Below, piece by piece: positions 6,057 to 13,143 of a stretch of 64,000 nucleotides of DNA. A program made the position numbers and the translations under genes. Source of the stretch: Rubinisphaera margarita (GTDB taxonomy: Bacteria; Planctomycetota; Planctomycetia; Planctomycetales; Planctomycetaceae); contig NZ_JAKFGB010000012.1 in assembly GCF_022267515.1 (NCBI RefSeq), positions 930,001 to 994,000 of the forward strand, read 5' to 3'. The notes under the pieces were generated by a model that was given only the letters and a program-made list of their open reading frames with translations, had not been told where the DNA came from and did not search any database. Every line of letters begins with the position of its first letter. Within the stretch, counting starts at the first letter, position 1.

Positions 6057-6130
6057 TGCGGCGGCAGGAATCGAACCTGCGTCAGAACGGTTCAGAGCCG
6101 CCCGCCCGTACCAGCACGAGCACCACCGCA
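6057..6130 (-). tRNA. tRNA-Gln(CUG)-like
   Basis: This 74-nt gene has acceptor TGCGGTG/CGCCGCA (U1-A72, as usual for Gln), D-stem GCTC/GGGC, anticodon arm GGCGG-CTCTGAA-CCGTT (anticodon CTG, two G-U pairs), and T-arm GCAGG-TTCGATT-CCTGC. Position 8 is G, not U, and no CCA is encoded. Confidence 0.75.
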
Positions 6131-6143
6131 TCATCTCTTCAAA

Positions 6144-6213
6144 GCGCCCAGCGGGAGTCGAACCCGCACTCCCGCCATGGCAAGGCAGCAGGCTACCGCT
6201 ACATCATGGGCGC
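6144..6213 (-). tRNA. tRNA-Gly(GCC)-like
   Basis: This 70-nt gene has a perfect acceptor GCGCCCA/TGGGCGC, discriminator U (typical for bacterial Gly), anticodon arm CTGCC-TTGCCAT-GGCGG (anticodon GCC), a four-base variable loop, and T-arm GCGGG-TTCGACT-CCCGC. The D-stem is weak (3 of 4). No CCA is encoded. Confidence 0.8.
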
Positions 6214-6238
6214 GATTCAGAGGCTTCGCCTCCTGAAT

Positions 6239-6310
6239 GGGATCGGACGGATTCGAACCGTCACCGTTCCGGTTAAGAGCCGGACATGCCGCCGCTAACA
6301 CCTCAATCCC
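6239..6310 (-). tRNA. tRNA-Lys(CUU)-like
   Basis: This 72-nt gene has acceptor GGGATTG/CGATCCC (one G-U), D-stem GTGT/GCAT with loop TAGCGGCG, anticodon arm TCCGG-CTCTTAA-CCGGA (anticodon CTT), T-arm GACGG-TTCGAAT-CCGTC and discriminator A. Position 8 is A instead of U. No CCA is encoded. Confidence 0.8.
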
Positions 6311-6335
6311 AGGTTGACCTTCTTCGTAATAAAGT

Positions 6336-6407
6336 CGGGATGGCCGGACTCGAACCGACGATCGCGTGCTCCCAGGGCACGTGGGGTAGCCGCTCCCCGA
6401 CATCCCG
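6336..6407 (-). tRNA. tRNA-Pro(UGG)-like with C33
   Basis: This 72-nt gene has a perfect acceptor CGGGATG/CATCCCG (C1-G72, typical of bacterial Pro), D-stem GGGG/CCCC with loop AGCGGCTA, anticodon arm CGTGC-CCTGGGA-GCACG (anticodon TGG), T-arm GTCGG-TTCGAGT-CCGGC and discriminator A. Position 33, almost always U in elongator tRNAs, is C. No CCA is encoded. Confidence 0.8.
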
Positions 6408-6622
6408 TTAACTGCTTTCACTTAATGGAGCTGTAAACTCCGAGTAACTCTCGATCGAAAGCGGTTGAGTTCTTTGCTGAGTGCCTGCCGGCATTAGCCT
6501 GTCCGCGTTCGATCGGAGCCGGGCGGAATGCATGTCCGAAGAAGGCGAAGAAACGTCGATACGAATTGCGGATGAAGGTTGTCACGGTCGTCGATTCCGA
6601 AATGGGCTGACTGTTTACTGAT
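6408..6622. other. Gap in the tRNA array; possible T-armless tRNA-like fold
   Basis: There is no T-loop motif in this gap between tRNA-Glu and tRNA-Pro, and no reading frame with a ribosome-binding site. At about 6414-6462 the minus strand can fold as GCTTTC/GAAAGC enclosing CGAG-AGTTA-CTCG and GGAG-TTTACAG-CTCC. These resemble an acceptor stem, a D-arm and an anticodon arm (TAC) without a T-arm. A decayed array member is the simplest reading. Nothing clear was seen in the rest. Confidence 0.3.
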
Positions 6623-6694
6623 GACCCGTGTGGGATTCGAACCCAACCTGACCAGCTTGAAAGGCTGGTGACCTCACCAGAAGTCGAACGGGCC
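6623..6694 (-). tRNA. tRNA-Glu(UUC)
   Basis: This 72-nt gene is first in the array. It has acceptor GGCCCGT/ACGGGTC (7 pairs, one G-U), D-stem GACT/GGTC with loop TCTGGTGA, anticodon arm CCAGC-CTTTCAA-GCTGG (anticodon TTC), T-arm TTGGG-TTCGAAT-CCCAC (4 of 5) and discriminator A. Acceptor and T-arm resemble ordinary bacterial tRNA-Glu. No CCA is encoded. It starts 31 bases downstream of the leader terminator. Confidence 0.85.
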
Positions 6695-6725
6695 GTAGTG
6701 TCCTGAAACGCCGAAGTCCGGGCGT

Positions 6726-6755
6726 AAAAAAAGCCCGGTGCGTGTGACACCGGGC
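6726..6755 (-). terminator. Intrinsic terminator upstream of the tRNA array (possible attenuator)
   Basis: On the minus strand GCCCGGTG and CACCGGGC form a perfect 8-bp stem with a 7-base loop, directly followed by TTTTTTT. No gene ends upstream of it on this strand, and the tRNA-Glu gene begins 31 bases further on. Either it ends a short leader RNA, or it is an attenuator that decides whether the array is transcribed. Confidence 0.85.
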
Positions 6756-6887
6756 TGACAGGAAGTCTCCAGTCAGAGCATCGGTCACAAACGCAAATCC
6801 TCACTCGGGCCGCCGGGCTCGCGGCGAAGGCGTTCCATCTGCATGGTGGGGTTCTCAAGAATCATCGAACTGAGTTCTGCCTGTCAA
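6755..6887 (-). promoter_or_regulatory. Candidate promoter and leader of the tRNA/Y RNA/Ro60 operon
   Basis: The minus strand has a consensus TTGACA at 6882-6887 with weak -10 choices 15-18 bases on (for example GATGAT). The roughly 95-120-base leader ends in the terminator. Just before the terminator, at 6755-6776, a CTGAC...GTCAG stem encloses TGGAGACTTCCT, so GACTG and CTTC sit at its inner edges, recalling the CGACTG/CTTCGTC motif of the Y RNA units. A 19-codon frame (ATG at 6843, ending before 6785) is also possible. All of this is inference from sequence. Confidence 0.4.
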
Positions 6888-7173
6888 AAAGTGTTAGCCG
6901 TTGTCATGGTGACTGGTCTTCACCAGCTTCTGCACTACAGACGCCAGTCAGCGGGAAAAGGTTCGTCAGGAAGTGTGAGATTTTCGGAAAAGTTGGGATG
7001 CGCGAAACCAGCCACGGTCGATCACCGACGTCATCGGTCTCAAGGGAATCCCTTCCCCGGCGAGCCGCTTCCTGTCGGTGACGCGACTGAGACGTGCATG
7101 TCTGAGTCATTCTGTGTGGCTCCACACCGCGCAGCTTCCCCAGCTGAAACTCCTCTCGGATAGCGAAGCCGAT

Positions 7174-7202
7174 TTGACGAGGTGGCTTAGCCACTGTACC
7201 AT
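7174..7202 (+). promoter_or_regulatory. Promoter with palindromic operator of the GntR operon
   Basis: TTGACG (7174-7179) and TACCAT (7197-7202) are 17 bases apart. The spacer holds a perfect dyad GTGGCT-T-AGCCAC (7182-7194), a likely binding site for the GntR protein encoded just downstream (autorepression). The expected start of transcription falls on or next to the ATG at 7210, so the mRNA may be leaderless. The 280 bases between this site and the divergent TTGACA at 6887 hold nothing I can name. Confidence 0.65.
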
Positions 7203-7209
7203 CTCCGCT

Positions 7210-7980
7210 ATGGACACGAGCATTCAGCGGAACCCGGTTTATCAGCAGCTGAACGATCGATTGCGCTCGGCCCTGGCCGCCGAGTATCAGTCCGGGGATC
7301 GCTTTCTGACCGAACGTGAAATCAGCGAGAAGTTCCAGGTCAGCCGGGCGACCGCCAACAAGGCGCTCGCCAGTCTCGTTTCAGAAGGCCTGCTCGAGTT
7401 TCGTCGCGGCATCGGCACCTTCGTCCGCCGCGATCTCATCGACTACGATCTCCGTTCGCTGGTCAGCTTCACAGAGAAAGCCAGGGCGGCTGGCAAGAAG
7501 CCGAAGACAACCGTGCTGACGTTCCGGCGACTTGAAGCCGGGACGATCGACTGCGAGATTCGCGAGGCTCTCGAGCTCGACTCCGATGAGCGCGTCTGGG
7601 AGCTCGAACGATTGCGGCTGGCCGACGGTGTGCCCGTCATTCTGGAGCATCGTTACGTGGTTACCAGTTTCTGCCCGAAACTGACTCGAACACAGGCGGC
7701 CGGCTCTCTCTATCAGGCATTGACTGGCCCCCACGGAATTGAGATTGCGGGAGCCGATGAAGTGATTCGAGCCGTGCTCCTCCCCCGAAAAGAGGCGGCG
7801 TTGCTTGAAGTCACTGCGCGTGCACCGGCTTTCGAAGTGACGGCCGTTGGTTACACGAAGGACGCCCGTCCGCTCTGGTGGGAGCGGACCTTGTATCGGG
7901 GCGATCAGTATGAGTTTCACAGCCGGCTCGGTCCGGTTCGTTCCGCGACTCCCGCTCGCGGACAACTCCGTTCGCATTGA
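7210..7980 (+). CDS. GntR/HutC-family transcriptional regulator
   Basis: This 256-residue protein has an N-terminal winged helix (about 5-75, 'FLTEREISEKFQVSRATANKALASLVSEGLL...GTFV') followed by a UTRA effector domain (about 95-240), typical of the HutC subfamily that binds sugar phosphates or related ligands. The ATG at 7210 is preferred over upstream in-frame starts because it begins directly at the domain and follows the promoter at 7174-7202. It is first in a five-gene operon with 1-4 base overlaps further down, so it probably represses a sugar-derivative pathway and is relieved by an intermediate. A perfect dyad in its own promoter suggests autoregulation. Confidence 0.93.
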   Translation: MDTSIQRNPVYQQLNDRLRSALAAEYQSGDRFLTEREISEKFQVSRATANKALASLVSEGLLEFRRGIGTFVRRDLIDYDLRSLVSFTEKARAAGKKPKTTVLTFRRLEAGTIDCEIREALELDSDERVWELERLRLADGVPVILEHRYVVTSFCPKLTRTQAAGSLYQALTGPHGIEIAGADEVIRAVLLPRKEAALLEVTARAPAFEVTAVGYTKDARPLWWERTLYRGDQYEFHSRLGPVRSATPARGQLRSH

Positions 7981-7989
7981 AAGGACATC

Positions 7990-9147
7990 ATGACGCGTAA
8001 GTTACGGGCTGCTGTTGCCGGGACCGGGTTCATTGGGCCGGTTCATATCGAAGCTCTCCGCCGGGCGGGAGTGGAAGTGACCGGGATTCTCGGATCGAGT
8101 CCGGAGAAGTCGAACCGTGCGGGCGAGCAACTCGGTCTGCCTCGCGGCTACGCATCGCTTGAAGAGATTCTGCAGGATGACAGCGTTGACTCCGTCCATC
8201 TGGCGACGCCGAATCGACTGCATTACGAACAGACGGTCGCCGTGCTCAAGGCGGGCAAGCATGTCCTCTGCGAGAAGCCCCTGGCAATGAACTCGCAGCA
8301 GTCGGCCGAGCTGGTTGAACTGGCCGCAAAGTCGGACTGCGTCGCCGGCGTCGCCTACAACATTCGCTTCTATCCGCTCTGCCATGAAGCGGCTGCGCGA
8401 GTTGCGGACGGATCTGTCGGCGATGTTCTCCATGTGACCGGGTCTTACGTGCAGGACTGGCTCCTCTACGAAACCGATTTCAACTGGCGCGTCGTCGCTG
8501 AAGATGGCGGCGAACTTCGAGCGGTTGCCGATATCGGAACGCACTGGCTCGATCTGTTGCAGTTCATCACCGGACGAAAAGTCACAGAAGTGTTCGCGGA
8601 TCTGCGCACGGTTCATCCGATTCGAAAGCAGCCCGTGGGGGGATCGCAGACGTTCTCCGGCGGCAAGGCTCCGGCGGAAACGAAGCCGGTGGAGATCACG
8701 ACCGAGGACTGCGGCAGCATCCTGCTGCGTTTCGACAACGGAGCCAACGGCTGCCTGTGGGTTTCGCAGACGACCGCCGGACGAAAGAACTGCCTGCAGT
8801 TCGAGCTGGCCGGTTCAAAGGCAAGTCTCGCCTGGAACAGTGAAACGCCGAATGAGATCACGATCGGGCATCGGAACGAGCCGAATGAACGGTTGATACG
8901 CGATCCGGCTTTGCTGCACACTTCCGCTGGTGGCGTGAGCAACTATCCCGGCGGTCACAACGAAGGATTTCCTGATACGTTCAAGCAGTTATGCAGAGCA
9001 TTCTACGGTTACATCGCGACCGGCGACTATACCGCCCCGGCTCCGTTTCCGACCTTCGCCGACGGGCACCGCGAGATTCTGTTATGTGAAGCGATTCTAA
9101 CGAGTCACCGTGAGCAACGCTGGATTTCAACAGGAGTGGATCACTAA
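7990..9147 (+). CDS. Gfo/Idh/MocA-family NAD(P)-dependent oxidoreductase
   Basis: The protein has 385 residues and is cytoplasmic, with no signal peptide. The N-terminal Rossmann fold carries 'AGTGFIG' (GxGxxG, about residue 10). 'CEKPLAM' (about 97) provides the conserved EKP lysine. 'DIGTHWLDLL' (about 180) is the family's catalytic His region. The C-terminal half is the alpha/beta substrate and oligomerisation domain. Members oxidise or reduce hydroxyls on sugars, inositols and related compounds. It begins 10 bases after the GntR gene, and its stop overlaps the epimerase start (TAATG), so translation is coupled. Substrate is unknown; the neighbours (epimerase, ROK kinase, DeoC) point to a sugar or polyol that ends as a phosphorylated deoxy- or keto-sugar. 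Confidence 0.93.
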   Translation: MTRKLRAAVAGTGFIGPVHIEALRRAGVEVTGILGSSPEKSNRAGEQLGLPRGYASLEEILQDDSVDSVHLATPNRLHYEQTVAVLKAGKHVLCEKPLAMNSQQSAELVELAAKSDCVAGVAYNIRFYPLCHEAAARVADGSVGDVLHVTGSYVQDWLLYETDFNWRVVAEDGGELRAVADIGTHWLDLLQFITGRKVTEVFADLRTVHPIRKQPVGGSQTFSGGKAPAETKPVEITTEDCGSILLRFDNGANGCLWVSQTTAGRKNCLQFELAGSKASLAWNSETPNEITIGHRNEPNERLIRDPALLHTSAGGVSNYPGGHNEGFPDTFKQLCRAFYGYIATGDYTAPAPFPTFADGHREILLCEAILTSHREQRWISTGVDH

Positions 9148-10079
9148 TGCAACTCGGATTTGTCACTGCTATTCTTCCCGACCTGTCGTTCGAAGACGTC
9201 CTCTCGACGGCGAGCCGTATCGGGTACGACTGTGTCGAAGTGATGTGCTGGCCTCAGGGCGGGGCCACGCGTCGGTATGCCGGGGTGACACATATTGATG
9301 TCACTTCGTTTGAAGAGAAGGACGCGAAACAGATTCGGGAACTGCTGGACCGGTATGGTGTGTCCATCAGCGGCCTCGGCTATTACCCAAACCCGCTCGC
9401 CCCCGATGCCGAAGAAGCCAGGACGGCGGTTGAGCATTTGCGGAAGTTGATTGAAGCGGCTGCCATTCTCGGGATTCCTCAGGTCAACTCGTTCGTCGGC
9501 CGGGACTGGACAAAGTCGGTCGACGACAACTGGCCGCGGTTTCTGGAGACCTGGGGTCCGCTCGTCGAACATGCGGAGTCGCATCAGGTGCGCATCGGCA
9601 TTGAGAATTGCCCGATGCTCTTCTCGAATGACGAATGGCCCGGCGGAAAGAATCTGGCGATCAGTCCGGCGATCTGGCGACGGATGTTTGCCGATCTTCC
9701 GAGCCCCTCGTTCGGATTGAACTTCGACCCCTCGCATCTGGTCTGGATGCAGATGGATTACCTCGCCCCACTCCGAGACTTTGCCGATCGCATCTTCCAT
9801 GTTCATGCCAAAGATGTGCGAGTCGATCAGCATCTGTTGAACGACGTCGGCATTCTGGCGACGCCGCTGCAGTACCACACGCCGAAACTGCCGGGACTTG
9901 GTGAGGTCAACTGGGGGAAGTTCTTTTCTGTGCTGGGCGATACCGGGTATCGCGGCCCGGTTTGCGTGGAAGTTGAGGATCGCTCGTTTGAACATTCTCT
10001 GGCGGCTCGGAAAGCGTCGCTGGTTCAGTCGCATACGTTTCTTCGAAACTTTGTCACCGCTCAGGGAACGCAGGAATGA
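9147..10079 (+). CDS. Sugar phosphate isomerase/epimerase (xylose isomerase-like TIM barrel)
   Basis: This 310-residue protein has the AP endonuclease 2-type TIM barrel. Likely metal ligands are the Glu of 'GIENCPM' (about 151), the Asp/His of 'NFDPSHL' (about 193), the His of 'HVHAKD' (about 219) and the Glu near the end ('VCVEVED'). Such enzymes epimerise or isomerise keto sugars and inosose-like compounds. The start shares one base with the previous stop (TAATG), and the stop overlaps the next start (ATGA). Together with the Gfo/Idh gene upstream it forms the classic oxidise-epimerise pair. Confidence 0.92.
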   Translation: MQLGFVTAILPDLSFEDVLSTASRIGYDCVEVMCWPQGGATRRYAGVTHIDVTSFEEKDAKQIRELLDRYGVSISGLGYYPNPLAPDAEEARTAVEHLRKLIEAAAILGIPQVNSFVGRDWTKSVDDNWPRFLETWGPLVEHAESHQVRIGIENCPMLFSNDEWPGGKNLAISPAIWRRMFADLPSPSFGLNFDPSHLVWMQMDYLAPLRDFADRIFHVHAKDVRVDQHLLNDVGILATPLQYHTPKLPGLGEVNWGKFFSVLGDTGYRGPVCVEVEDRSFEHSLAARKASLVQSHTFLRNFVTAQGTQE

Positions 10080-11071
10080 GCCAGCTCCTCGCGGGTGTCG
10101 ATCTCGGAGGGACGACGGCCAAGCTGGCTGTCGCGGATTTGGAAGGCGAGATCGTCAGCGAATGCGCGATTGCAACGGAGGCTCATCATGGGCCTGAGAA
10201 CGTCCTGGCGAGGATCGGAGATCAGCTCGAAGAACTGGCGTCGAAGAGTTCTGCGTCCATCAGCACCATTGGGTTCGGGGCTCCCGGACTGGTTGATATT
10301 GAAACGGGCCGCACCAGATTCCTTCCCAATCTGACGGGCAACTGGCGAGATGTCGACGTTGCTGGAACCTTGGGAAAGCGTTTCTCCTGCCCCGTTCGTG
10401 TTCTCAACGACGCACGGGCGGCGACACTGGCTGAGCTTCGATTTGGACATGGAGCGAGTACACCCGGGTTGAAAATGGCGTTCTTTTCAATTGGAACAGG
10501 GATTGGCGGTGGCGTCGCGGTCAATGGAGAGCTGCTGCTCGGTCCACTCGGATCGGCTGGCGAACTGGGCCATCAGACGATTCTCCCGGACGGCCCGTTG
10601 TGTGGATGCGGAAACCACGGCTGCCTGGAAACGCTGGCCAGCGGGACGGCGATCGCAGCCGAGGGGATCCGCCTGATGCAGATGGGGCTGGCTCCGCATC
10701 TGTATGAAGCGGTCGATGGCGATGCGAATCGCGTCACCCCGCGCGAGATGAATCTGGCAGCCGTTCACGATTCGGCCCTCCGTGACGCTCTGGAACGAGC
10801 TGTCACTTGGATCGGAATCGCAGCCGCGAACGTCGTCACGATGCTTCATCCCGATCTGATCGTGTTCGGGGGTGGTGTGGCCGCTCTCGGAGATCTTCTG
10901 CTCGATACCGTTCGCGATCAGATCACGACGCGGGTCGGTATGTTTCCGACTGACAATGTCCGCGTTGAACTTTCGCAACTCGGCGACCGAGCCGGGGTGC
11001 TGGGGGCGATCGCACTCGCGGCCGATGCTTATCAAACTCCTTCGTCTTCATCATCAGGAATGCACTCATGA
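10076..11071 (+). CDS. ROK-family sugar kinase
   Basis: This 331-residue protein has the N-terminal phosphate-binding block 'GVDLGGTTAKLAV' (about 7-19), the active-site region 'LNDARAATLAE' (about 105-115) and 'GTGIGGGVAVNG'. The ROK zinc motif is 'CGCGNHGCLETLASG' (about 178-192). It lacks a helix-turn-helix, so it is a kinase and not a NagC/XylR-type regulator. It probably phosphorylates the sugar made by the two upstream enzymes. Its ATGA overlaps join it to the epimerase and to deoC. Confidence 0.93.
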   Translation: MSQLLAGVDLGGTTAKLAVADLEGEIVSECAIATEAHHGPENVLARIGDQLEELASKSSASISTIGFGAPGLVDIETGRTRFLPNLTGNWRDVDVAGTLGKRFSCPVRVLNDARAATLAELRFGHGASTPGLKMAFFSIGTGIGGGVAVNGELLLGPLGSAGELGHQTILPDGPLCGCGNHGCLETLASGTAIAAEGIRLMQMGLAPHLYEAVDGDANRVTPREMNLAAVHDSALRDALERAVTWIGIAAANVVTMLHPDLIVFGGGVAALGDLLLDTVRDQITTRVGMFPTDNVRVELSQLGDRAGVLGAIALAADAYQTPSSSSSGMHS

Positions 11072-11850
11072 AATACTCGTACAACGAACTGGCCAAGATA
11101 ATCGATCACTCGTTGCTCCACCCGACGATGACCGATCAGGAACTCGAAGATGGTTGCAGGCTGGCAGCGAAGTACAACGTCGCTTCGGTCTGCATTAAGC
11201 CTTATGCCGTGAAGCGAGCCGTCGAACTGCTGAAGGAAACCGACGTGCTTGTCGGAGCCGTGATCGGTTTTCCCCATGGGAACTCCACCACGGAGTCGAA
11301 ACGGTATGAAACCGAACTCGCGTGCAAAGACGGCGCAGTCGAGATCGACATGGTCATCAATACCGGGAAGGCACTCAGCGGAGAGTGGGACTACGTTGAA
11401 CAGGACGTGCGGGCCGTATGCGACGAAGCGCACGGTCATGGAGCGAAGGTCAAAGTGATCTTCGAGAACGACTATCTCACCGCGGGCGGAGCGGGACTGA
11501 GCAGCGACGACTTCAAACGGAAGCTTTGCCAGATCTGCGAGTCAGCTGGAGCGGACTGGGTGAAGACGTCGACCGGTTATGGCTTCGTCAAGCAGAGCGA
11601 TGGCAAGTACAGCTATCAGGGGGCAACCGAGCATGACCTGAAACTGATGCGGGAAGCCTGCTCGTCGAACGTCGAAGTCAAAGCGGCTGGCGGCGTTCGC
11701 GACCTGGATGGACTGATCCGTGTTCGCGAACTTGGAGCGAGCCGATGCGGTGCCAGCGCGACGGCCGCGATTCTGGATGAATACCATCGGCGCGAAGCGG
11801 GTGAGTCTGCACCCTCCTCGTCCGGAATGTTAGGACAAGGCGGGTACTGA
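11068..11850 (+). CDS. deoC: Deoxyribose-phosphate aldolase (DeoC family)
   Basis: This 260-residue class I aldolase has 'KVKVIFEN' (about 125-133) and the Schiff-base lysine in 'DWVKTSTGYGF' (about 165-175), followed by 'VKAAGGVRDLDG', the phosphate-binding Gly-rich loop. DeoC splits 2-deoxyribose 5-phosphate into glyceraldehyde 3-phosphate and acetaldehyde. In a sugar operon without nucleoside genes, as here, a DeoC homologue may cleave another phosphorylated sugar. It is last in the operon: its ATG overlaps the ROK stop, and an intrinsic terminator lies 36 bases after its stop. Confidence 0.93.
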   Translation: MKYSYNELAKIIDHSLLHPTMTDQELEDGCRLAAKYNVASVCIKPYAVKRAVELLKETDVLVGAVIGFPHGNSTTESKRYETELACKDGAVEIDMVINTGKALSGEWDYVEQDVRAVCDEAHGHGAKVKVIFENDYLTAGGAGLSSDDFKRKLCQICESAGADWVKTSTGYGFVKQSDGKYSYQGATEHDLKLMREACSSNVEVKAAGGVRDLDGLIRVRELGASRCGASATAAILDEYHRREAGESAPSSSGMLGQGGY

Positions 11851-11886
11851 TTGAGATCGCCAGCGAGACATCGGGACGCTGTTTAA

Positions 11887-11917
11887 GGCGGGGGTCATTC
11901 ACGGCCCCCGCCATTTT
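11887..11917 (+). terminator. Intrinsic terminator of the GntR-DeoC operon
   Basis: GGCGGGGG (11887-11894) and CCCCCGCC (11905-11912) form a perfect 8-bp stem with a 10-base loop, followed by ATTTTC. Confidence 0.88.
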
Positions 11918-12017
11918 CATGGGCCGACAGCGGGAAGCGTTATCTCAAAATGGCTGAGCAAATTTCCAGAGCCAATCGACGTTCAAAAGAATCTGCGATT
12001 TTTAAGGAAAAGACTTA

Positions 12018-12045
12018 TTGACAGGTCGCAACATTACGATATATT
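12018..12045 (+). promoter_or_regulatory. Sigma70-type promoter of the ArsR gene
   Basis: TTGACA (12018-12023) and TATATT (12040-12045) are 16 bases apart, in an A+T-rich island directly before the ArsR start at 12071. The -10 area forms an imperfect dyad around ATTACGATATATTGAAGT, a plausible ArsR operator. Confidence 0.75.
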
Positions 12046-12070
12046 GAAGTGGCAACAATGAGACCTATTC

Positions 12071-12388
12071 ATGACTCAGGACGATCCCAAATTCACCGAT
12101 CTGGAAGCGCTTGGAGAAGCCGCGGAATGCCTTCGCGTGCTTGCCCACCCTCATCGTCTGCGCATGATTCAGATGCTTCTCTCCGGTCAGTTCACCGTGA
12201 GTGAGCTGGCGGAAAGTTGCGAGTTACCCACCGCGATGGCTTCTGAACACCTTCGGCTCATGCAGCGGTGCGGTTTTCTCACCAGTGAGAAGGAAGGACG
12301 GAAGGTCTTCTATAAAGTTGCAGAGCCTCACCTGGAGAAAATCATGCGATGCATCGAAGAGCGGTTCGATCCGCCAGATCCCCAGTAG
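12071..12388 (+). CDS. ArsR-family winged-helix regulator
   Basis: The protein has 105 residues. A winged helix-turn-helix spans about residues 15-90 ('LRVLAHPHRLRMIQMLLSGQFTVSELAESCELPTAMASEHLRLMQRCGFLTSEKEGRKVFY'). Two Cys (about 19 and 50, in 'AECLRV' and 'ESCELP') and a third near residue 96 ('MRCIEE') could sense metals, arsenite or reactive sulfur. The downstream rhodanese makes a persulfide-sensing role (like BigR/SqrR relatives) attractive, but that is inference. It probably represses itself and the rhodanese from the promoter at 12018. Confidence 0.9.
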   Translation: MTQDDPKFTDLEALGEAAECLRVLAHPHRLRMIQMLLSGQFTVSELAESCELPTAMASEHLRLMQRCGFLTSEKEGRKVFYKVAEPHLEKIMRCIEERFDPPDPQ

Positions 12389-12448
12389 CGGCTTTTTTTT
12401 GGGTTAAACTATCGTATGTTTCCGACGTCTCGAACAAAGGAGTCGATG

Positions 12449-13042
12449 ATGAGTGCCAGGACAGTTTCACCCAGGGAATTGCATCAGAAGGTTCAGTCAG
12501 GAGAAGAGATTCAGCTGATCGATGTACGGACTCCGGTCGAGTTTCAGGAAATGCATGCTCAGATTGCTCGGAACGTGCCGCTCGATCAACTCGATGCTTC
12601 CGCGTTCGTGAACAGCGAGAAAACTGGTCCCGTTTACGTGATTTGTCGTTCAGGCGGCCGGGGCAACCAGGCGGCAGAGAAGCTGACGACAGCGGGACTG
12701 ACCGAAGTTTACAACGTCGAAGGCGGAACCCTCGCCTGGGACCAGTCCGGACTTCCGGTTAATCGCGGGAAGAAAATGATTTCACTGGAACGGCAGGTTC
12801 GGATTGCAGCGGGCCTTCTTGTGGTCATTGGCTCCGTGCTCGGTGCGTTCGTTCATCCGTACTGGATTGGGCTGGCTGGATTCGTGGGAGCGGGGCTTGT
12901 CTTTGCCGGCGTCACCGACACGTGTGGCATGGGCCTGATGCTGGCGAAGATGCCGTGGAACAAAGTGAAGAGTTCGTCGGATGGCGTCACCGCAGCCGGA
13001 CAGTCGAGTTCTTCCGGGACGCGTCCCACCTGCTGCAGTTGA
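12449..13042 (+). CDS. Rhodanese fused to a DUF2892-type membrane domain (YgaP-like)
   Basis: This 197-residue protein has a rhodanese domain (about 1-100) whose active-site loop is 'CRSGGRG' (Cys about 66). Two transmembrane segments follow (about 118-136 and 138-158), then a tail ending in 'TCCS'. This matches the YgaP layout, a membrane sulfurtransferase. The ATG at 12449 is chosen because AAAGGAG lies 6 bases upstream; an ATG at 12446 is also possible. Its neighbour is an ArsR regulator, as in known sulfide or persulfide stress operons. It likely moves sulfane sulfur to cyanide, thiols or a protein partner at the membrane. Confidence 0.9.
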   Translation: MSARTVSPRELHQKVQSGEEIQLIDVRTPVEFQEMHAQIARNVPLDQLDASAFVNSEKTGPVYVICRSGGRGNQAAEKLTTAGLTEVYNVEGGTLAWDQSGLPVNRGKKMISLERQVRIAAGLLVVIGSVLGAFVHPYWIGLAGFVGAGLVFAGVTDTCGMGLMLAKMPWNKVKSSSDGVTAAGQSSSSGTRPTCCS

Positions 13043-13143
13043 GCCGACCTCTCCCCTGCCCTTCAAACGACCGCAATGCCAGGGTCGCGGCTCGGATTCG
13101 GACTGTTGCCAAATCTGCGTCGGAATGACATGCTCAGGGACGG

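Noticed and set aside
6843..7163. Plus-strand frame upstream of the GntR gene
   Set aside because: No ribosome-binding site; it overlaps the leader and promoter region and has no recognisable feature.
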